From assembly GCA_947179485.1 (NCBI GenBank), contig OX359247.1:51929131-51993130 (forward strand): 64,000 bases of DNA, in the 5' to 3' direction. Position 1 is the stretch's first letter, and each line of letters opens with the position of its first letter. The notes below the pieces were generated by a model, which worked only from the letters and a program-made list of their open reading frames with translations, ran no database searches and was not told the origin of the DNA. The position numbers and the translations under genes are program-made. Below, piece by piece: positions 50,545 to 62,765 of the stretch. This stretch comes from Allacma fusca (Eukaryota; Arthropoda; Collembola; Symphypleona; Sminthuridae).

Positions 50545-52197
50545 TTTCTTTAAAGGAAACTTACAATCAAAATAGTTTTTTTGCCCAACTAAAATAAAAA
50601 ATTAAAATTGTGATTGTGAGTTAGAAGACTAGTACAAGACGTTCAAATAAATATTCACACTACGCTACAACCAAAAGCTGTGTAATGATGTAATGTTTGT
50701 GCACGTCTAAGCTAAGTTTTATTTTCTCTTGGCGCTTTTATTTTTAGTAAAATCGAGGAAAATGTAAACTTGGATCTTCTTCCTTTACACAATAATATTC
50801 AAATATTGTGGTCAGAGTAGATTTATTTGCATGTGCTAATCAGGCTGTAGGTGTGCACATTTACTACTATATGTAGGAGCACAATGAGTTCCTACATATT
50901 TATCCTACATTTTTGCTTATGTAAAGTTTGCATCACCCTGATTATACATCTCTAAAACATGAATAAAGCTAAAGACAAAATGGTAGTAAAAGTACAAGAG
51001 ATAAAGGTATTATAGTAGCCGAAGACATGAATAAAATTAGCAAAATAATTATAAAATGATTTTTATAAAGATGATAATAAATTATAAATTGATAATAATA
51101 ATTATTATTGTTGATGGTTGCAAAAAGGCGATGATGAAAGGTAAGAGGCAGTATTTGAGGGAGAATAGCGTATTTGATGCCTAGTTTGTAGAAAACTAGT
51201 TCCTAATATTCTTAAATTTACTTCATTCATCTGGATCCACATTTCAGGTCACAAGGACCAAAAATGTGAAGCAAAGTAGGACATTTTTTAGGATTTCGAA
51301 TTTCAAATCTGTCGTATTCTTATTTTTATACTAAACTTTCAGAAAAAATTTTGTAGATAATTTGAGTGGTTCTCCAGGGAAATAGATATTGTTTGGTATT
51401 GGTGGGGAGTGTGATATTTGAGAATAATTGTGAACACAATTGGATGAGACAAGTCAAGTGGAGAAGTGGAGCAAGGGTGGGGAAGCTTCAGCTTCGAGAG
51501 CGAAGTTGTGAAAGATGCGGAAAAAGAGTTGCTGGTGTTTCCATTCATTTTAGATCAAAGATCTGGTCGTACAAAAATATGGCAGAGTACTTCTCCGTTT
51601 CTCCAGCACACTATCATGGCCACGGAAGGTTCCGACATTAGCAGCTATAGTAATAAGGAAAATGCGACAAAAATCTCAAAAGAGGATTTCAGTAACTCTC
51701 TTTGCTTCCCTAAAAGCAGAATTCGGACTCTTGAAATGGGCTGGTATTTTAAGCAGAAATAATCCTCCACATAATTACATATCTACATATATCGCTAGAA
51801 GCACGTACCCAAAGCATTCATTAACCGATACACGTGCCCAGTATGTACAGCAAACTAGAATGCAATGCGCAATTCATTATCTTACACATTTTGATACTAA
51901 ATTAATCTCCACTGAACAAACATGTTGCAGATAGCCCTCCATCAAATATTAATTGGGAAGTCCCACGATATCATTTCAAGTTCTTATGTCTCAAAAGTTC
52001 AACTCAATAATGTGAGAATCAGAATACAAGTGTTCGCCTAACCTGGTTAAATGACAGCTGACTTACAATGTAGCATGTGTTCGTGAAACCGAGGCAATCA
52101 AGAGGGACAAGGTTGATAACTTCCAGAACAAAGAAATTATTTAGATAAAAGTGGCTAATTGATGACCTTGCGTAGGAAAATGGATCTCTATGGTGTT
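50545..52197. other. Intergenic; dispersed repeat copy at 51190-51390
   Basis: AT-rich spacer between divergently transcribed genes, so promoters of both lie here. 51190-51390 resembles the arms of the 30635-31500 element (TTTACTTCATTCATCTGGAT, GGACCAAAAATGTGAAG). Open frames at 51366-51934 run through repeat-derived sequence and carry no domain. Confidence 0.45.
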
Positions 52198-52205
52198 TAT
52201 AAAAG
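52198..52205 (+). promoter_or_regulatory. TATA box of the trypsin-like gene
   Basis: TATAAAAG about 100 nt before the ATG. The expected start site, about 30 nt downstream, falls near 52230. A clear TCAGT initiator is not present. Confidence 0.55.
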
Positions 52206-52303
52206 GTCAGAGTAGTAGACGAAGTTTTTACACAATCATTTTTCTATTGTTGGAATTGGAACCCTTTTCTTTCCCTGAAACTTGGTCATAAAATTATATT
52301 AAA

Positions 52304-53589
52304 ATGATGCTAAAGATTTTTCTATTAAGCATCCTAGCATGCTCACAATTATCGACAGGTAAAAGTACTTACCCATAAGTTTATATCACAGCGAGCTCTT
52401 GTTATAAATAGTTTCCAAAAATTATTCTGCATCTTCACCACTTAAAAATAACTTTCATTTTTAAAATAAGTTGCCACAATATCAAATATTTCCCCCTCAT
52501 GTGAATCTGAAATTTTCCCAAGTCAACCTATGAAGTTTTGACCCTGGTACCTTTGACTGTGTATAAGGTAAGTATTTTTGCAGTAGCTGAGAATGAATAA
52601 TTTATTCTCTTGCACAGGTGCTCTGATCCGTCCAAACGGTCGGGGAGGAAGAATAGTCGGTGGGGATGAATCTCGCCCAAATTCTCATCCTTCAATTGTG
52701 TCCATCCAAGTTGGAACTGAAGGGTCTCACAGACATTATTGCGGAGGCTCCATTATTAATGAGAACTACATTATAACTGCTGCTCATTGTGCCACACTAT
52801 CACCTTCACAATACTTCATTGTTGCTGGCGAACATGATCTATTCGTGAGGGATGTGACTGAGCAGACTGTAAAGGTCGAGAAAATCACCAATCATCCGGA
52901 TTACAGCTCGTAGGTTTTTGATTTACAGTGTATTTTTTGAATTAATACCGTAGAATATCGTTACAATGGGACATGGACACATTTATGAGGTCCTGCCATT
53001 CATTTCCGCTATGGTTAAGAAATTGCTTACATGTAACAAGTTTTCTCCTGTCCGTTGTAACGAGACTTTACTATTTTTGAAAGTATTCCTTCATCGAATA
53101 ATTCCTTAAAAATGTTGAATTGGTAACAGATCATCCAACCACAACGACATTTCTATCTTCAAAATCACCCCTCCATTAAACCTCACTGAAGCTGTTCAAC
53201 CTGCGAACTTAGCACCAGCAGGCTTTGAAGCTAACACTGGAATCTTGCGAGCCGTTGGTTGGGGTGACTTGACAGAGAATGGTGACAGCCCTGATAGACT
53301 TCGCGAAGTGATTGTACCGTATGTTACTGATGCCCTCTGCCGTCTGGAGTATGGATTGATCAACTACATTTACGCATCCATGATTTGTGCTGGAGAATCT
53401 GGGAAAGATGCTTGCCAGGGAGATTCTGGTGGTCCTCTCGAACACGTGATAACTGTCGGGGACACTACCGTCACAACTTTGGTAGGATTAACTTCTTTTG
53501 GTTTGGGCTGCGCTCGACCTCGGTTTCCAGGAGTGTACACCGAAGTTTCATATTTTCAAGATTTTATTAGCGCGACTATTGCTGGTTAA
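52304..53589 (+). CDS. Secreted trypsin-like serine protease, 3 exons
   Basis: Exons 52304-52358, 52618-52909 and 53130-53589 give 268 codons plus stop. A signal peptide (MMLKIFLLSILACSQLSTG) and a short propeptide end at the activation site R-IVGG. The catalytic triad is complete: His in ITAAHC, Asp in NHNDISIF, Ser in CQGDSGGP. Asp six residues before the catalytic Ser (KDACQGDSGGP) predicts trypsin-like cleavage after Lys or Arg. TSFGLGCA and RFPGVYTEV close the S1 pocket. The length is that of a simple digestive or secreted chymotrypsin-fold protease without clip or CUB domains. The second intron falls just before the catalytic Asp loop. A TATA box precedes the gene at 52198. The gene lies tail to tail with the acyl-CoA synthetase. 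Confidence 0.93.
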
Positions 53590-53655
53590 TTTTTAAAACT
53601 ATATGTAATTTGCTCACTCAAAACTGCTTTGATATGTCTGATGTGTAGCAAAAGT

Positions 53656-53661
53656 TTTATT
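53656..53661 (-). terminator. Candidate poly(A) signal of the acyl-CoA synthetase gene
   Basis: On the minus strand AATAAA lies about 105 nt past the stop at 53767. If used, the two convergent 3' UTRs overlap. Confidence 0.5.
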
Positions 53662-53728
53662 AATGACAATTATAATGAAAGGATTCGATGAAAAGTGAGA
53701 AACATTTTAGGCATTGTAATTATTCACA

Positions 53729-53734
53729 AATAAA
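53729..53734 (+). terminator. Poly(A) signal of the trypsin-like gene
   Basis: AATAAA 140 nt after the stop codon, only 33 bp from the stop codon of the convergent acyl-CoA synthetase gene. Confidence 0.6.
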
Positions 53735-53766
53735 CTGAAAATAATTTGAACATGTTCCCGGGAAAC

Positions 53767-55851
53767 TCAAGTAAGTTTTTTCTTCTCCTCGTACATTTTT
53801 TTCAAAACTCGTTTTAATATTTTACCCGCCGCGCTTTTGGGAATCTCTTTAAGAAATTCAATCCCACCCGTCAGTTGTTTGAAGGGTGCAGCTTTTTCCT
53901 TTAAAAACGTATGAACTTCTTCCTCAGTCAATGATTCATCTTTTTTGACAATGTATGCTCTAGGAGCTTCCCATAAATCGATATTAACTCCAATAACTGC
54001 ACAATCTGCAACTTTAGGGATTCTCCTCAACAAATCCTCAAGTTCTGATGGAGAGACTTGAAAACCCTTGACTTTGATGAGTTCCTTGATTCGATCGATT
54101 AAGAAAACATAGCCATCATTGTCAAAAAAGCCAATGTCGCCGGTATGCAACCAACCGTCCTTGTCGATGGTGTCTTTCGTTGCTGCTTCATTCTGCCAAT
54201 AGCCTTTCATAACTTGTGGTCCTTTGACGCACAATTCCCCGCCTTCATTTGCACTTTTTATATCTCCGGTCTTGGGATCAACAATTTTTGCTACAGTGGT
54301 GGGTAGTGGTTGTCCGATAGATCCCAACTTTTCATTATTGGCTGTTGCAGGAGTTAAAAACGACACGGGAGATGACTCTGTCATACCGTATCCTTCTTGG
54401 ACGAGTATGAATTTCTCAGCTTTCTTTAAAACCTGATTGATGAGGGCTTTTCCAACAGGAGCTGCTCCAAGCATTATAGTGTCCACACTTTCAAACTCCT
54501 TTTTTGTGAATTCGGGTAAGTTGAGTATAACATTTAAAAGGGGTGGCACCATGTTAATGAACGTTGGCTGAATCAAAGACATGAAAGGCTTGAAAAACAC
54601 GGTCATTTGTAACATATTCAAGTCATTTCTTCGCTGAAATAAATTTGATCACTTATTACCTGATGTTCTCTGAAAACTTTAATAAAAACTTCTTTACTGA
54701 ACACAGGTATGGTTACACAATGAGCTCCCCTTAGCGTGCAAGTATTCATCACACAAGTCATCCCGTACGAATGGAAGAACGGCAGTACCCCAATCATTCG
54801 TTCCTGAGTTTCTTTATTCCCATCACATTGTTTAATGTTTGCAAATCCAGGACTATTGAATTGCAGGACATTTGTTGCCAGATTAGAATGCGTCAGCATA
54901 ACTCCTTTGGGAAGACCTGTCGTTCCGCTGGAAAATGGAATTGCTGCAATGTGTTCCCGGGCATCAAATCCACCGGAGCTGTTCATTAAGACGCTGTCAT
55001 CCACCTTGGTTTTAATCATGTCGGAAAAAGAATGTGCCCATCGAGGGGGGGCCTCTTTCGATACAACCATGATTGATCTTACACGACTTCCTTTACTGCG
55101 CTGGACATTTTGGAGGATTGGCGCCAAAGTATTAGTGGTAACGACTGCTTTGGCACCACTGAGGTTAAGCTGATGTGCTAGTTCATCTGGGCATTTACAA
55201 TAAAACGTTTCAGATTTATGAGTACTACGGAGAATATTTGATAAAAAATAGAACCTTGAGTGTAGATTGGATTAAGAGTTGTTGCAATTAGGCCGGCAAA
55301 CCAAATCCCTGACATTACAATGGCGTACTCGGGAACGTTGGGTAAGACGACACCAACAACATCATTTCGGCTTAAACTTGACTGCAACAAGGATGTCCCG
55401 AAACTTCGGCTCAATTTGTAAATTTCAAGATGAGTGTATTTGCGACCGCTTACGGCACATTCCTAAATACATTAAAAATTATGAACATGCCATTCCGCAT
55501 TTGCAAGTTTGAAAAACTATCTTTCAACGAGTTTCAAACGTTTCAAACTGTTTCAAACGAGACTAAGAAAGTGTCGAGACTGCTAAAAGTGATGTTCTAT
55601 ATATTTAACTATTTTTACGTGTGCTAAAATATAATAATTTTAGGACTTACATAAGCGGTTAGGGACTCGAATTTACTCAGGTTGGACCATAAAATCTCTG
55701 GAAGGGTTGAATTAATAACCGGGTCTACACCGGTGGCGGTAGGAGGTTTGAGGATATTATTATCAGTGTTTGTTGTAGTCTTACTTGCACTTCGGCAAAA
55801 CACGACTTTCAGTTGCGCAAACTGTAGAGCTCTTGTTGGCAATGATCTCAT
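53767..55851 (-). CDS. 4CL/luciferase-type acyl-CoA synthetase, probably mitochondrial
   Basis: Adenylate-forming enzyme that activates a carboxylic acid as acyl-AMP and transfers it to CoA. Exons 55851-55651, 55462-55255, 55186-54660 and 54567-53767 join to 578 codons plus stop. Motifs in order: the A3 loop SSGTTGLPKGVMLTH (about residue 220), VLPFFHSYGM, A5 YGMTESSP (about 370), A7 GWLHTGDIGFFD, A8 hinge IDRIKELIKVKG, and the A10 lysine in PKSAAGKILKR. The first ATG-based start gives an Arg-rich, acid-free leader (MRSLPTRALQFAQLKVVFCR) that resembles a mitochondrial presequence. The C-terminus lacks the SKL peroxisomal signal typical of firefly luciferases. The substrate (medium-chain fatty acid or aryl acid) cannot be read from sequence. 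For exon 4 an upstream in-frame AG would leave an intron of only 26 nt, so the acceptor before 54567 is chosen. Confidence 0.9.
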
Positions 55852-55984
55852 GGATTCAGAAGTATTAACAATTTTAACTAACAATGAAAACCAAGTAACG
55901 TCATCTGTCAAAGTTTATTTCTATCACATAAGTAACTTCCCATTAATCCGGTTATATGTTGTAAATTATACATAGCACATATTG

Positions 55985-56513
55985 GCTTATAGCAGGATAG
56001 ACCAGTCTTGGACTGATGCTGAAGGACTGACTGCAACATTGAGTGACTGACTGATGACTGACTGAGACTGTGACTGATAAATCTAACTACAGCTCAAGAC
56101 TTTGACTGACTTAGACTTATTTCTGAATCATCGGGACTGACTGAGACTGAGACGAACGCTTAAACCAATGTAGGAATCAAGAAAATCATAAAGCGTACAC
56201 AACGTATCTAGCGGAACAAAAATCTACATTGAAAATATTGGAGATTTTCGTAGTATTTTACAAAAGCAGATTCCAGGTCATCAATTGTATTGAAATGCAG
56301 CACAAGAAAATTACAAAAAAATAGGTATTTTTGAAATTTTCGCATTGTCCTCTGAGACTGTGACTTATTCGAGTGACTCTTATAATGACTGTGACTGACT
56401 GAGACTCATAGGAAACGGCAAACAGACTTAAGGACTGACTGACTGATCAGACACTTAAGACTGATTTTGACTTGGACTGAAAAAGGTAGGGACTGGTGGA
56501 TCCTGGCTTATAG
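55985..56513. mobile_element. hAT-like MITE F (GACTGACTGA arms), with TSD
   Basis: Body 55993-56505 (513 bp) with exact 8-bp duplication GCTTATAG at 55985-55992 and 56506-56513. Termini are CAGGATAGACCAGTC and CAGGATCCACCAGTC. The arms (about 56005-56160 and 56350-56495) are iterations of GACTGACTGAGACTG-like words. The core between them is unique. It lies about 140 bp upstream of the acyl-CoA synthetase start codon and may sit in its promoter region. Confidence 0.87.
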
Positions 56514-57842
56514 CATATATTGAATCTTGAGCCCTGTATCTATCTATCCGAAAATGTATTTAATTACTTTCAAAATCAGAAGTGAGATGTTTTTACAATT
56601 AGACTGAAAAGCATCGTGACGTGTCCACTCACTCAGGATCGTAAATGCATAGATACCAGGTCCATTATCCGCTCAAAAGTTCGGTCCACATCGCGCTGTC
56701 TGCGTGAAAACTCCTGGTAAAGTTTAACATCCCTAATCACAGGGATTTTAGTCAGCGCTATTGATTCAACTGTTTTTCATGTTAAATCCCATAAATTAAT
56801 TTTCAAATGTCGACGAAATATTAAAAAGTTAGGGGAAGAACTTTAACTGCGTCACTCAACATTTCCCGTGTTAAATACCATCATAAATTGGAATTTTTGA
56901 ATGCCTCGGAGTTCCTCATCATTTCAGTGTCATATTCAGGAAATAGGAAATATTTCAGTTTCAAACAGTGTGATTTCAGGTAATGAACGAGTTTGATCCT
57001 CAAGACTCGAGTTTAAGCTGAGCTTGAAATGATGAACAATGAAGCCTTTTCCTTAAATTTGAATGATAAGGTTGCAGTAACTCTCCGACTTTCAAAAATT
57101 CAAATTATGATAAAAAATCCAAAATGAAGCGTAGGATTCCTGCAATCGGCAATTTTAAATTTCAATGCGACTTCACAGAAACCAGGCTCCCTGAACTTTA
57201 GGACGTGTAGTGACATTAAGGTATCAAGCCAGGTTGTCGTCAGGTACCTACTCTTGCACAAAGCCTAACTCCCGTCTTGAATGGACACTTCATGATGCTT
57301 GCTTGTGTGAGTATTTCATTCTTAAAGCTTTAACCAACTATCGCTAATCGACGGAAACTACGAAAACCATGTTGTTTAACAAACTGTCTGCGCTTTCACA
57401 CATGCACTTCACACTGCACAAATGTTCCGTGATATTCTAGAAGCAGCAAGTCAGTGGACTAATATATCTATGTATATTGAAGGATACTCGATATTTACGT
57501 AAATACCCAACCAAAACTCAATTTAAAACATTCTTATTCTCTGCAAAATCTTTTAAATCAAGACTTCTTCTGATTAACACAAATAATTACAAGCTGTCGT
57601 GTTGCAACTTGCAACCTTAATTTTTATGGTTTCATAAATATAATATTACATTCGCATAGTCAGGAGTAAGTTGAGTTATAAAAAAATAATAATGTATTTT
57701 ATTAGCATTACTCACACTGAAAGTTGTAAGGAAATATATAATAATGTCAATGCTTTTAAATTAAATTATTTGAATAATAATTGAATAATTTTAACATTTG
57801 TTATTTCTCCAATGACAAAGGTACTGCATTATGGCGACCATA
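56514..57842. other. Intergenic, nothing recognised
   Basis: AT-rich sequence between two hAT-like MITEs. No supported gene, RNA or repeat boundary. Confidence 0.45.
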
Positions 57843-58479
57843 CTTCAATCTAGTGCTGTCCATGGGAACAGGTGACACCCAGGTTTTTGGGAACAGGAAC
57901 AGGAATGGGTGCGTACGGGAACACAAATTTTGTTCCCAAAACTTTTTGGAAACGTTTGGGAACATAGAAATTGTTCCCAAAATATGGGAACAAAAGCGGG
58001 TTTGGGAACAGGAACAAAACGTGTACCTACCTGGTATTCACATGAGGTTTATAATATAAAAATACCTCACAAATAAAATACTATTTTAAAAGTACGTCGC
58101 AACATGTTAAATAAGTCACTCTTTCGCACGTTATTATTTAACAAAATAATAAATAATAATTATTTAACATGCGGCAAAAATGGAACTGGTATTGGAGATG
58201 GCGTGCTGTTATTTATTTTTAATACAGTTGATTTGATATTTGGTTTTTTAAATTTATGCATAAATAGAGTTACTTTGGGCATAAATGTGTAGGTTGTGCT
58301 TTTCTGCTAGTCTTTAAGTACTTTTGGGAGCAGGAACAGGTCCAGGAACTTTGAATTGGTACCCATTTTTATGGGAACAGGAACAGGACCATTGCTTTAG
58401 TTCCTGAAAAAATGGGTACAGGTACAGGAACAGGTATGGGTACCAAATTTCCGTTCCCATGGACAGCACTACTTCAATC
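57843..58479. mobile_element. hAT-like MITE E (GGGAACAGGAACAGG arms), with TSD
   Basis: Body 57851-58471 (621 bp) with exact 8-bp duplication CTTCAATC at 57843-57850 and 58472-58479. Perfect terminal inverted repeats TAGTGCTGTCCATGGGAAC. The arms (about 57865-58025 and 58320-58460) repeat GGGAACAGGAACAG and TTGTTCCC words in inverted orientation around a unique AT-rich core. No transposase. Confidence 0.9.
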
Positions 58480-61016
58480 ACAGACTGAACAAATAATTTT
58501 TAATGTTCCAAGCCGAGTGTCGCACACTATTTTACACATTGGCTTATGATAATCTCATAGAAGTGAGATTCTTATAAAAATGGATGTGGGAGACGGTGGA
58601 AGACTTTTAAAAAAATGTTGCATTGCAGTACGATACAATAGGCGCGATTCCGTAGACTCATGCATTACTTACTGTATACACATCTGTATTAGCTTGAGGT
58701 GATAAGGCCGGAAACTAGGAATAATTAATGTTCTCCCTCGCAATCAAATATTTGTAATAAAACCGATTTCACCTGAATTACCGAGAAACTTCACCCCAGT
58801 TTCAAGTTTAAAACCTAAGGGTGGACACTTTCATACATTTTCAGGTCCTGAATTCAGAAATTCAGGTAGGAATTTGAGGGTGTTACTAATTGAAGGGAGA
58901 ACGGGATGTCGGGAACTTAATATTTAGCTGGATGGCGGAAACTAAATACGTAGCAGGAGGACGTGACCGTGACCTCACTCTTTACCGGAAGGACGGATGA
59001 AATTAGGACCCATTTTCAACGAAGTCATAATTTAGCAGGCAGTCCCAAGGTACTACAGTATTGACTCGTTATAGTCAACCCACATGCTGTGCCACTCACG
59101 TACTTAACGTAGCACTTCCTATTTTCAGTAAATCTTCCTTTGAAATAAAGGATCTATTGTCCCCTTTGATACGTGACAAGCCCGAAGTTAAAACAAAACA
59201 TACGAAAACTGGTTAATTATAGACGCTGTAGTGAATTTTTATTTCAATACAGAATTAGTCTTACAATTTATATATAATTACCGCTGAATATTTATATCTT
59301 CATCTTGGTTTTAATTGTTTCGGGCGAGATTTACTTTTAAGTAATTTTAAGGAATCGAATGCTAGAATTAACTACTGGAGGTCAAGCAACATGTATCTTG
59401 ACTATTGATCTTATCTATTGATCTTATCAACACTCTTTAAAAATGAAATGAATTATAAGGGTACAAATTAATATAGGTTTAAGCTGAAAATGGAATGTGT
59501 CCAAAGTTCAAAGTTTTGTCTCTATAGAAAACAATTACACGAGGTAGTCTATCATGTAGTGTGAATCCCTTTAAATATTCATGAAGTTCGGTAAAAAGAA
59601 TATTACAGTTTTTATATATACCATATACATACATAATTTGTATAATTTGACAGTTTGTGAGATGTCGAAAGCTCACAAATCAATAAAGCTTGTCAATTTA
59701 TTTTCCAGGTAATCGAAGGATTTAAATAACGTTACAATACTATAGTTTTTTCAAATTCGTTTTCCAGGAATCATCTCATAGCTATGTGGTATGCATCTAT
59801 GCATGGTTACGTAGCGATTGCAAATCACATCGCCCTTGAATTAGCATGAGATACATATATATTGGAAGTCCAGCAAAATAGACTGCAAAATTCATGCAGA
59901 TTTATAAGCAAATGCAACGGGTGTTACAGTGTAACAATGTAAAATAAATAAACGTTTCTACCTATACACATCATTTATTTTCTTGGCATGTATATTGCCA
60001 ATGCAATGGTGCATGTGCATGAACCATAATAAAAATATAATTTAAATTTCAAGAATGACAGGATCATCATCACTATCACCCCTCCAAATTATCGTCGCTT
60101 TAGCTACCCAGCAAAAGTTTATGCACGAAGCTGCAGCAAAAGTAATTTTAATGAAAAGAAGACATCACATATTCGTCCTTATACTTTGATATCCAGCACT
60201 AGAAATCAGGCGCTTTATTTTGTTTTAAATTTTGACAGTAAAACTGGAACTGTATTACACCGAATTGTTTTGCCCCTGACCATCATTAACATTTTTATTA
60301 CAAATTCTAATGTTATTGCAAATGCCTTTTGAAAGCTAACGGTTAAAAGATTTTCCAAAATTAACTATCTCATTAACATTAAGGAAAAGCATACCTACAG
60401 TATTCACGGATTTCCCTTTAAAAATACATGAAAAGGTGTGGGGTTTCTTCCTATCGACATTTATTGCATTTTCCAGCAGTACTAGCTGTAATTATTATTC
60501 CTGATCCCATTTCCCCTCATAAAACAAGCTCTCAAATTAAGTCTTACCGAGAGAGCAAGCCAGAAAATAATATGAGCATGCAAAAAAGCATCTAGTATTT
60601 TTTTTAATGCTGGTCAAAATCGAGTGAACCTTGAACATCATGCGATCCCTAAATGTGAAGGAAATCTTGTGTCACCGGATGTTTATACTGAAACACGTAA
60701 TTTTTAAGAGAAGACCGCCATAATAAATGCCTTAAAAGTGGATTCAGGTAATCCCCAGGTTGATTTCAGTAGGAAAATACTCCACTCCAAAGTTTATTGA
60801 TGTTTGTACAGTCTGCGGTTCGTTTGGTTTAAAAAGCTGTTTAAAAGATAAGTAGCTGTGTATGCCGTACTGATAAAATGTCAAGAAGTTTTAGCAATAA
60901 TTATTAGTACTGTTCCGCACGTACATGGACACTATAAAAGGATTACCCGCATTATTGTTGGGTTTTTAAATACGTTGACATCTCCCATCACAAGAGGTAC
61001 CTGCTCTTCAGCTGAG
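58480..61016. other. Intergenic
   Basis: AT-rich with no recognisable gene, RNA or bounded repeat. The last ~100 bp lead into the ML gene promoter. Confidence 0.45.
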
Positions 61017-61052
61017 TATAAATACTTCGGAATCCAACTCAATTTCATCAGT
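61017..61052 (+). promoter_or_regulatory. TATA box and TCAGT initiator of ML gene copy 2
   Basis: TATAAATA at 61017-61024 and TCAGT at 61048-61052 put the start site near 61050, 33 nt from the TATA start and 76 nt before the ATG. The layout is the same as in the paralogue on the minus strand. Confidence 0.7.
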
Positions 61053-61125
61053 ACATCTCATCTTTCGGTGTGGTCAAAACATTTTTCACAACTTTCTTTT
61101 TGGAAAACCAACCTCAACAATCAAC

Positions 61126-61844
61126 ATGCTCCGCATCGCTGTTTTCGCCCTTTTGGTCGCTGTTGCCAGCGCCAGAAATTCCGCTCTCGGAAAGGTTGAA
61201 GGAATCGTCCCATGTGGTAAGTTCCAACTTTTGGAAGCTGTAACTTCTCACATACATATTAAAATTATTGCTGAAATAATATATCTGACTTTAAACAATA
61301 CTTTTGTTTGCAGGATCCAAGGGAGAAATTTTGGAAGTCCGTGTAACAGACTGCACCAACCTCCCATGCTCCATCATCAAGGGCCAAACCTACCAAATCG
61401 AAGTTGACTTCATCCCATGTAAGTAGCCCGCCTGCTAAAATCTACTAAAACCGTTACAAATAATATTTACACCTACTCAAATTAAAACAATTATTATTAC
61501 TATTCATTGGTAACAGCCGTTGCCCATACCGAACTCGATGTATTGGTGTCTGTTATCCGTGGAGGACAGGAAACCGAAATCGTCAGGGAAACTCTCCCAG
61601 CTGCTGTGAGCCCAGGAAACGGATACACCCTTGCCTACCCATGGACCGTTCGTGGAGATTTCTTTGGAGTAAGTACAAAATAATAAAACTGTATAATCGC
61701 AGAACATTTCAAGACTAGATTACAGAATTAATTCAATGTATCATCTTTCAATAGTTGGTTGCCCTCCGCATTCAATTGAGCGGAAGTGGAGTCACTGAGC
61801 TTTGCGGTCTTGCTACTGCCAACGTTCGTGAAATCATCTTCTAA
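61126..61844 (+). CDS. Secreted ML-domain (NPC2-like) lipid-binding protein, copy 2
   Basis: Exons 61126-61216, 61314-61418, 61517-61668 and 61755-61844 join to 145 codons plus stop. A signal peptide (MLRIAVFALLVAVASA) is followed by GIVPCG, LEVRVTDC, NLPC, VIRGGQETEIV, SPGNGYTLAYPW, and a final Cys in ELCGLATA, the order of an ML-domain beta-sandwich. Four mature cysteines allow the first-last and second-third NPC2 disulfides; the third pair is missing. A stretch around SPGNGYTLAYPWTVRGD is identical in the copy at 18484-19408, so the two are paralogues about 42 kb apart in opposite orientation. Middle exon lengths are identical (105 and 152 nt). A poly(A) signal follows at 61940. Likely extracellular lipid carrier; ligand unknown. 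Confidence 0.92.
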
Positions 61845-61939
61845 ATGGATCTAGAAACTTGATTCAACCTGGTTACATCTATGCAGATCATTTATCTTTC
61901 TTGAATTTTGTTTGCAAATAGTTATAATTGATTGGACAA

Positions 61940-61945
61940 AATAAA
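61940..61945 (+). terminator. Poly(A) signal of ML gene copy 2
   Basis: AATAAA 96 nt after the stop codon, the only such signal nearby on this strand. Confidence 0.6.
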
Positions 61946-62765
61946 AACAAAAAATTTAATGGCAAAGTAATCCCTTGCGTTCTTGATCTACTACTGGTAA
62001 CTATGATTTCGTTGACGATAGGCGTTACCAGTTCTTAACGGATATCTCTCATATACATAAGTGCAAAATTTTATTGTTGTAAATTTTGTTTTTTTTTCAA
62101 ATAATTACAAATCCACTGTCCAGTAAAAAAAGGTTTTAACCAAAACTTACCACCGGCATGGCTAATAATACGCATACATGAACACAGGGTTGCCAAGTGG
62201 CAAGAAATGGCCTTGGTCTTTATTGGTTAAAACTGGTTCTAACCGGCCTGGACCTGTTGTATAGATTGGCATAAAATGGCCATAATCAATACTATCCGAA
62301 TAAATCCACTGTCCAATAAAAACCGGTTGTTACTATTTCTTGCCACTGGCTCGGCCTTTCTTGAATCCGGTTTTTTTCCAACCCTGCAAATTACGTATGT
62401 GGGAGTTCATGCGACATCTACTGGCTCATGGAAAAAACAATTGATTATTAACGACAAATCCGACTATAGATGGTGCACGCTCGACTTCCCTATTTCTGTA
62501 CATATGTATTTATGCGTGGCCTCGTTTAATTTTTAAAGTTCAACAGAGATCAAACGGAAGCCCTGATCTCCTTCAAAAACAAAATAGGCTTCATACTTTT
62601 TATCTAATCTACTCCTACAAAATATTTGAGTTGCCTGGTGCTATTGTACCGGCAGTTATCATCGGGTCAGACAAGCACACACCACGACATTCGCAATAGG
62701 GACTTTTTGCTTTGCTTCACCCCTAGCAATGGTTGAGTATGTAGAAGGAAGTCAAAACATTGTGG
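61946..62765. other. Intergenic; nested inverted-repeat remnants at 62110-62390
   Basis: CAGGGTTGCCAAGTGGCAAG starts at 62185, and the complement of CAGGGTTGG...CCAGTGGCAAGAAA ends at 62386. AATCCACTGTCCA-TAAAA occurs twice (about 62110 and 62304). Many AACCGG/CCGGTT words lie inside. It looks like a hAT-type remnant, but the flanks (CATGAACA and CAAATTAC) are not duplicated. Confidence 0.4.

Noticed and set aside
54568-54633. 22-codon in-frame extension upstream of the last acyl-CoA synthetase exon
   Set aside because: Using that acceptor would leave a 26-nt intron and insert residues not found in the family.
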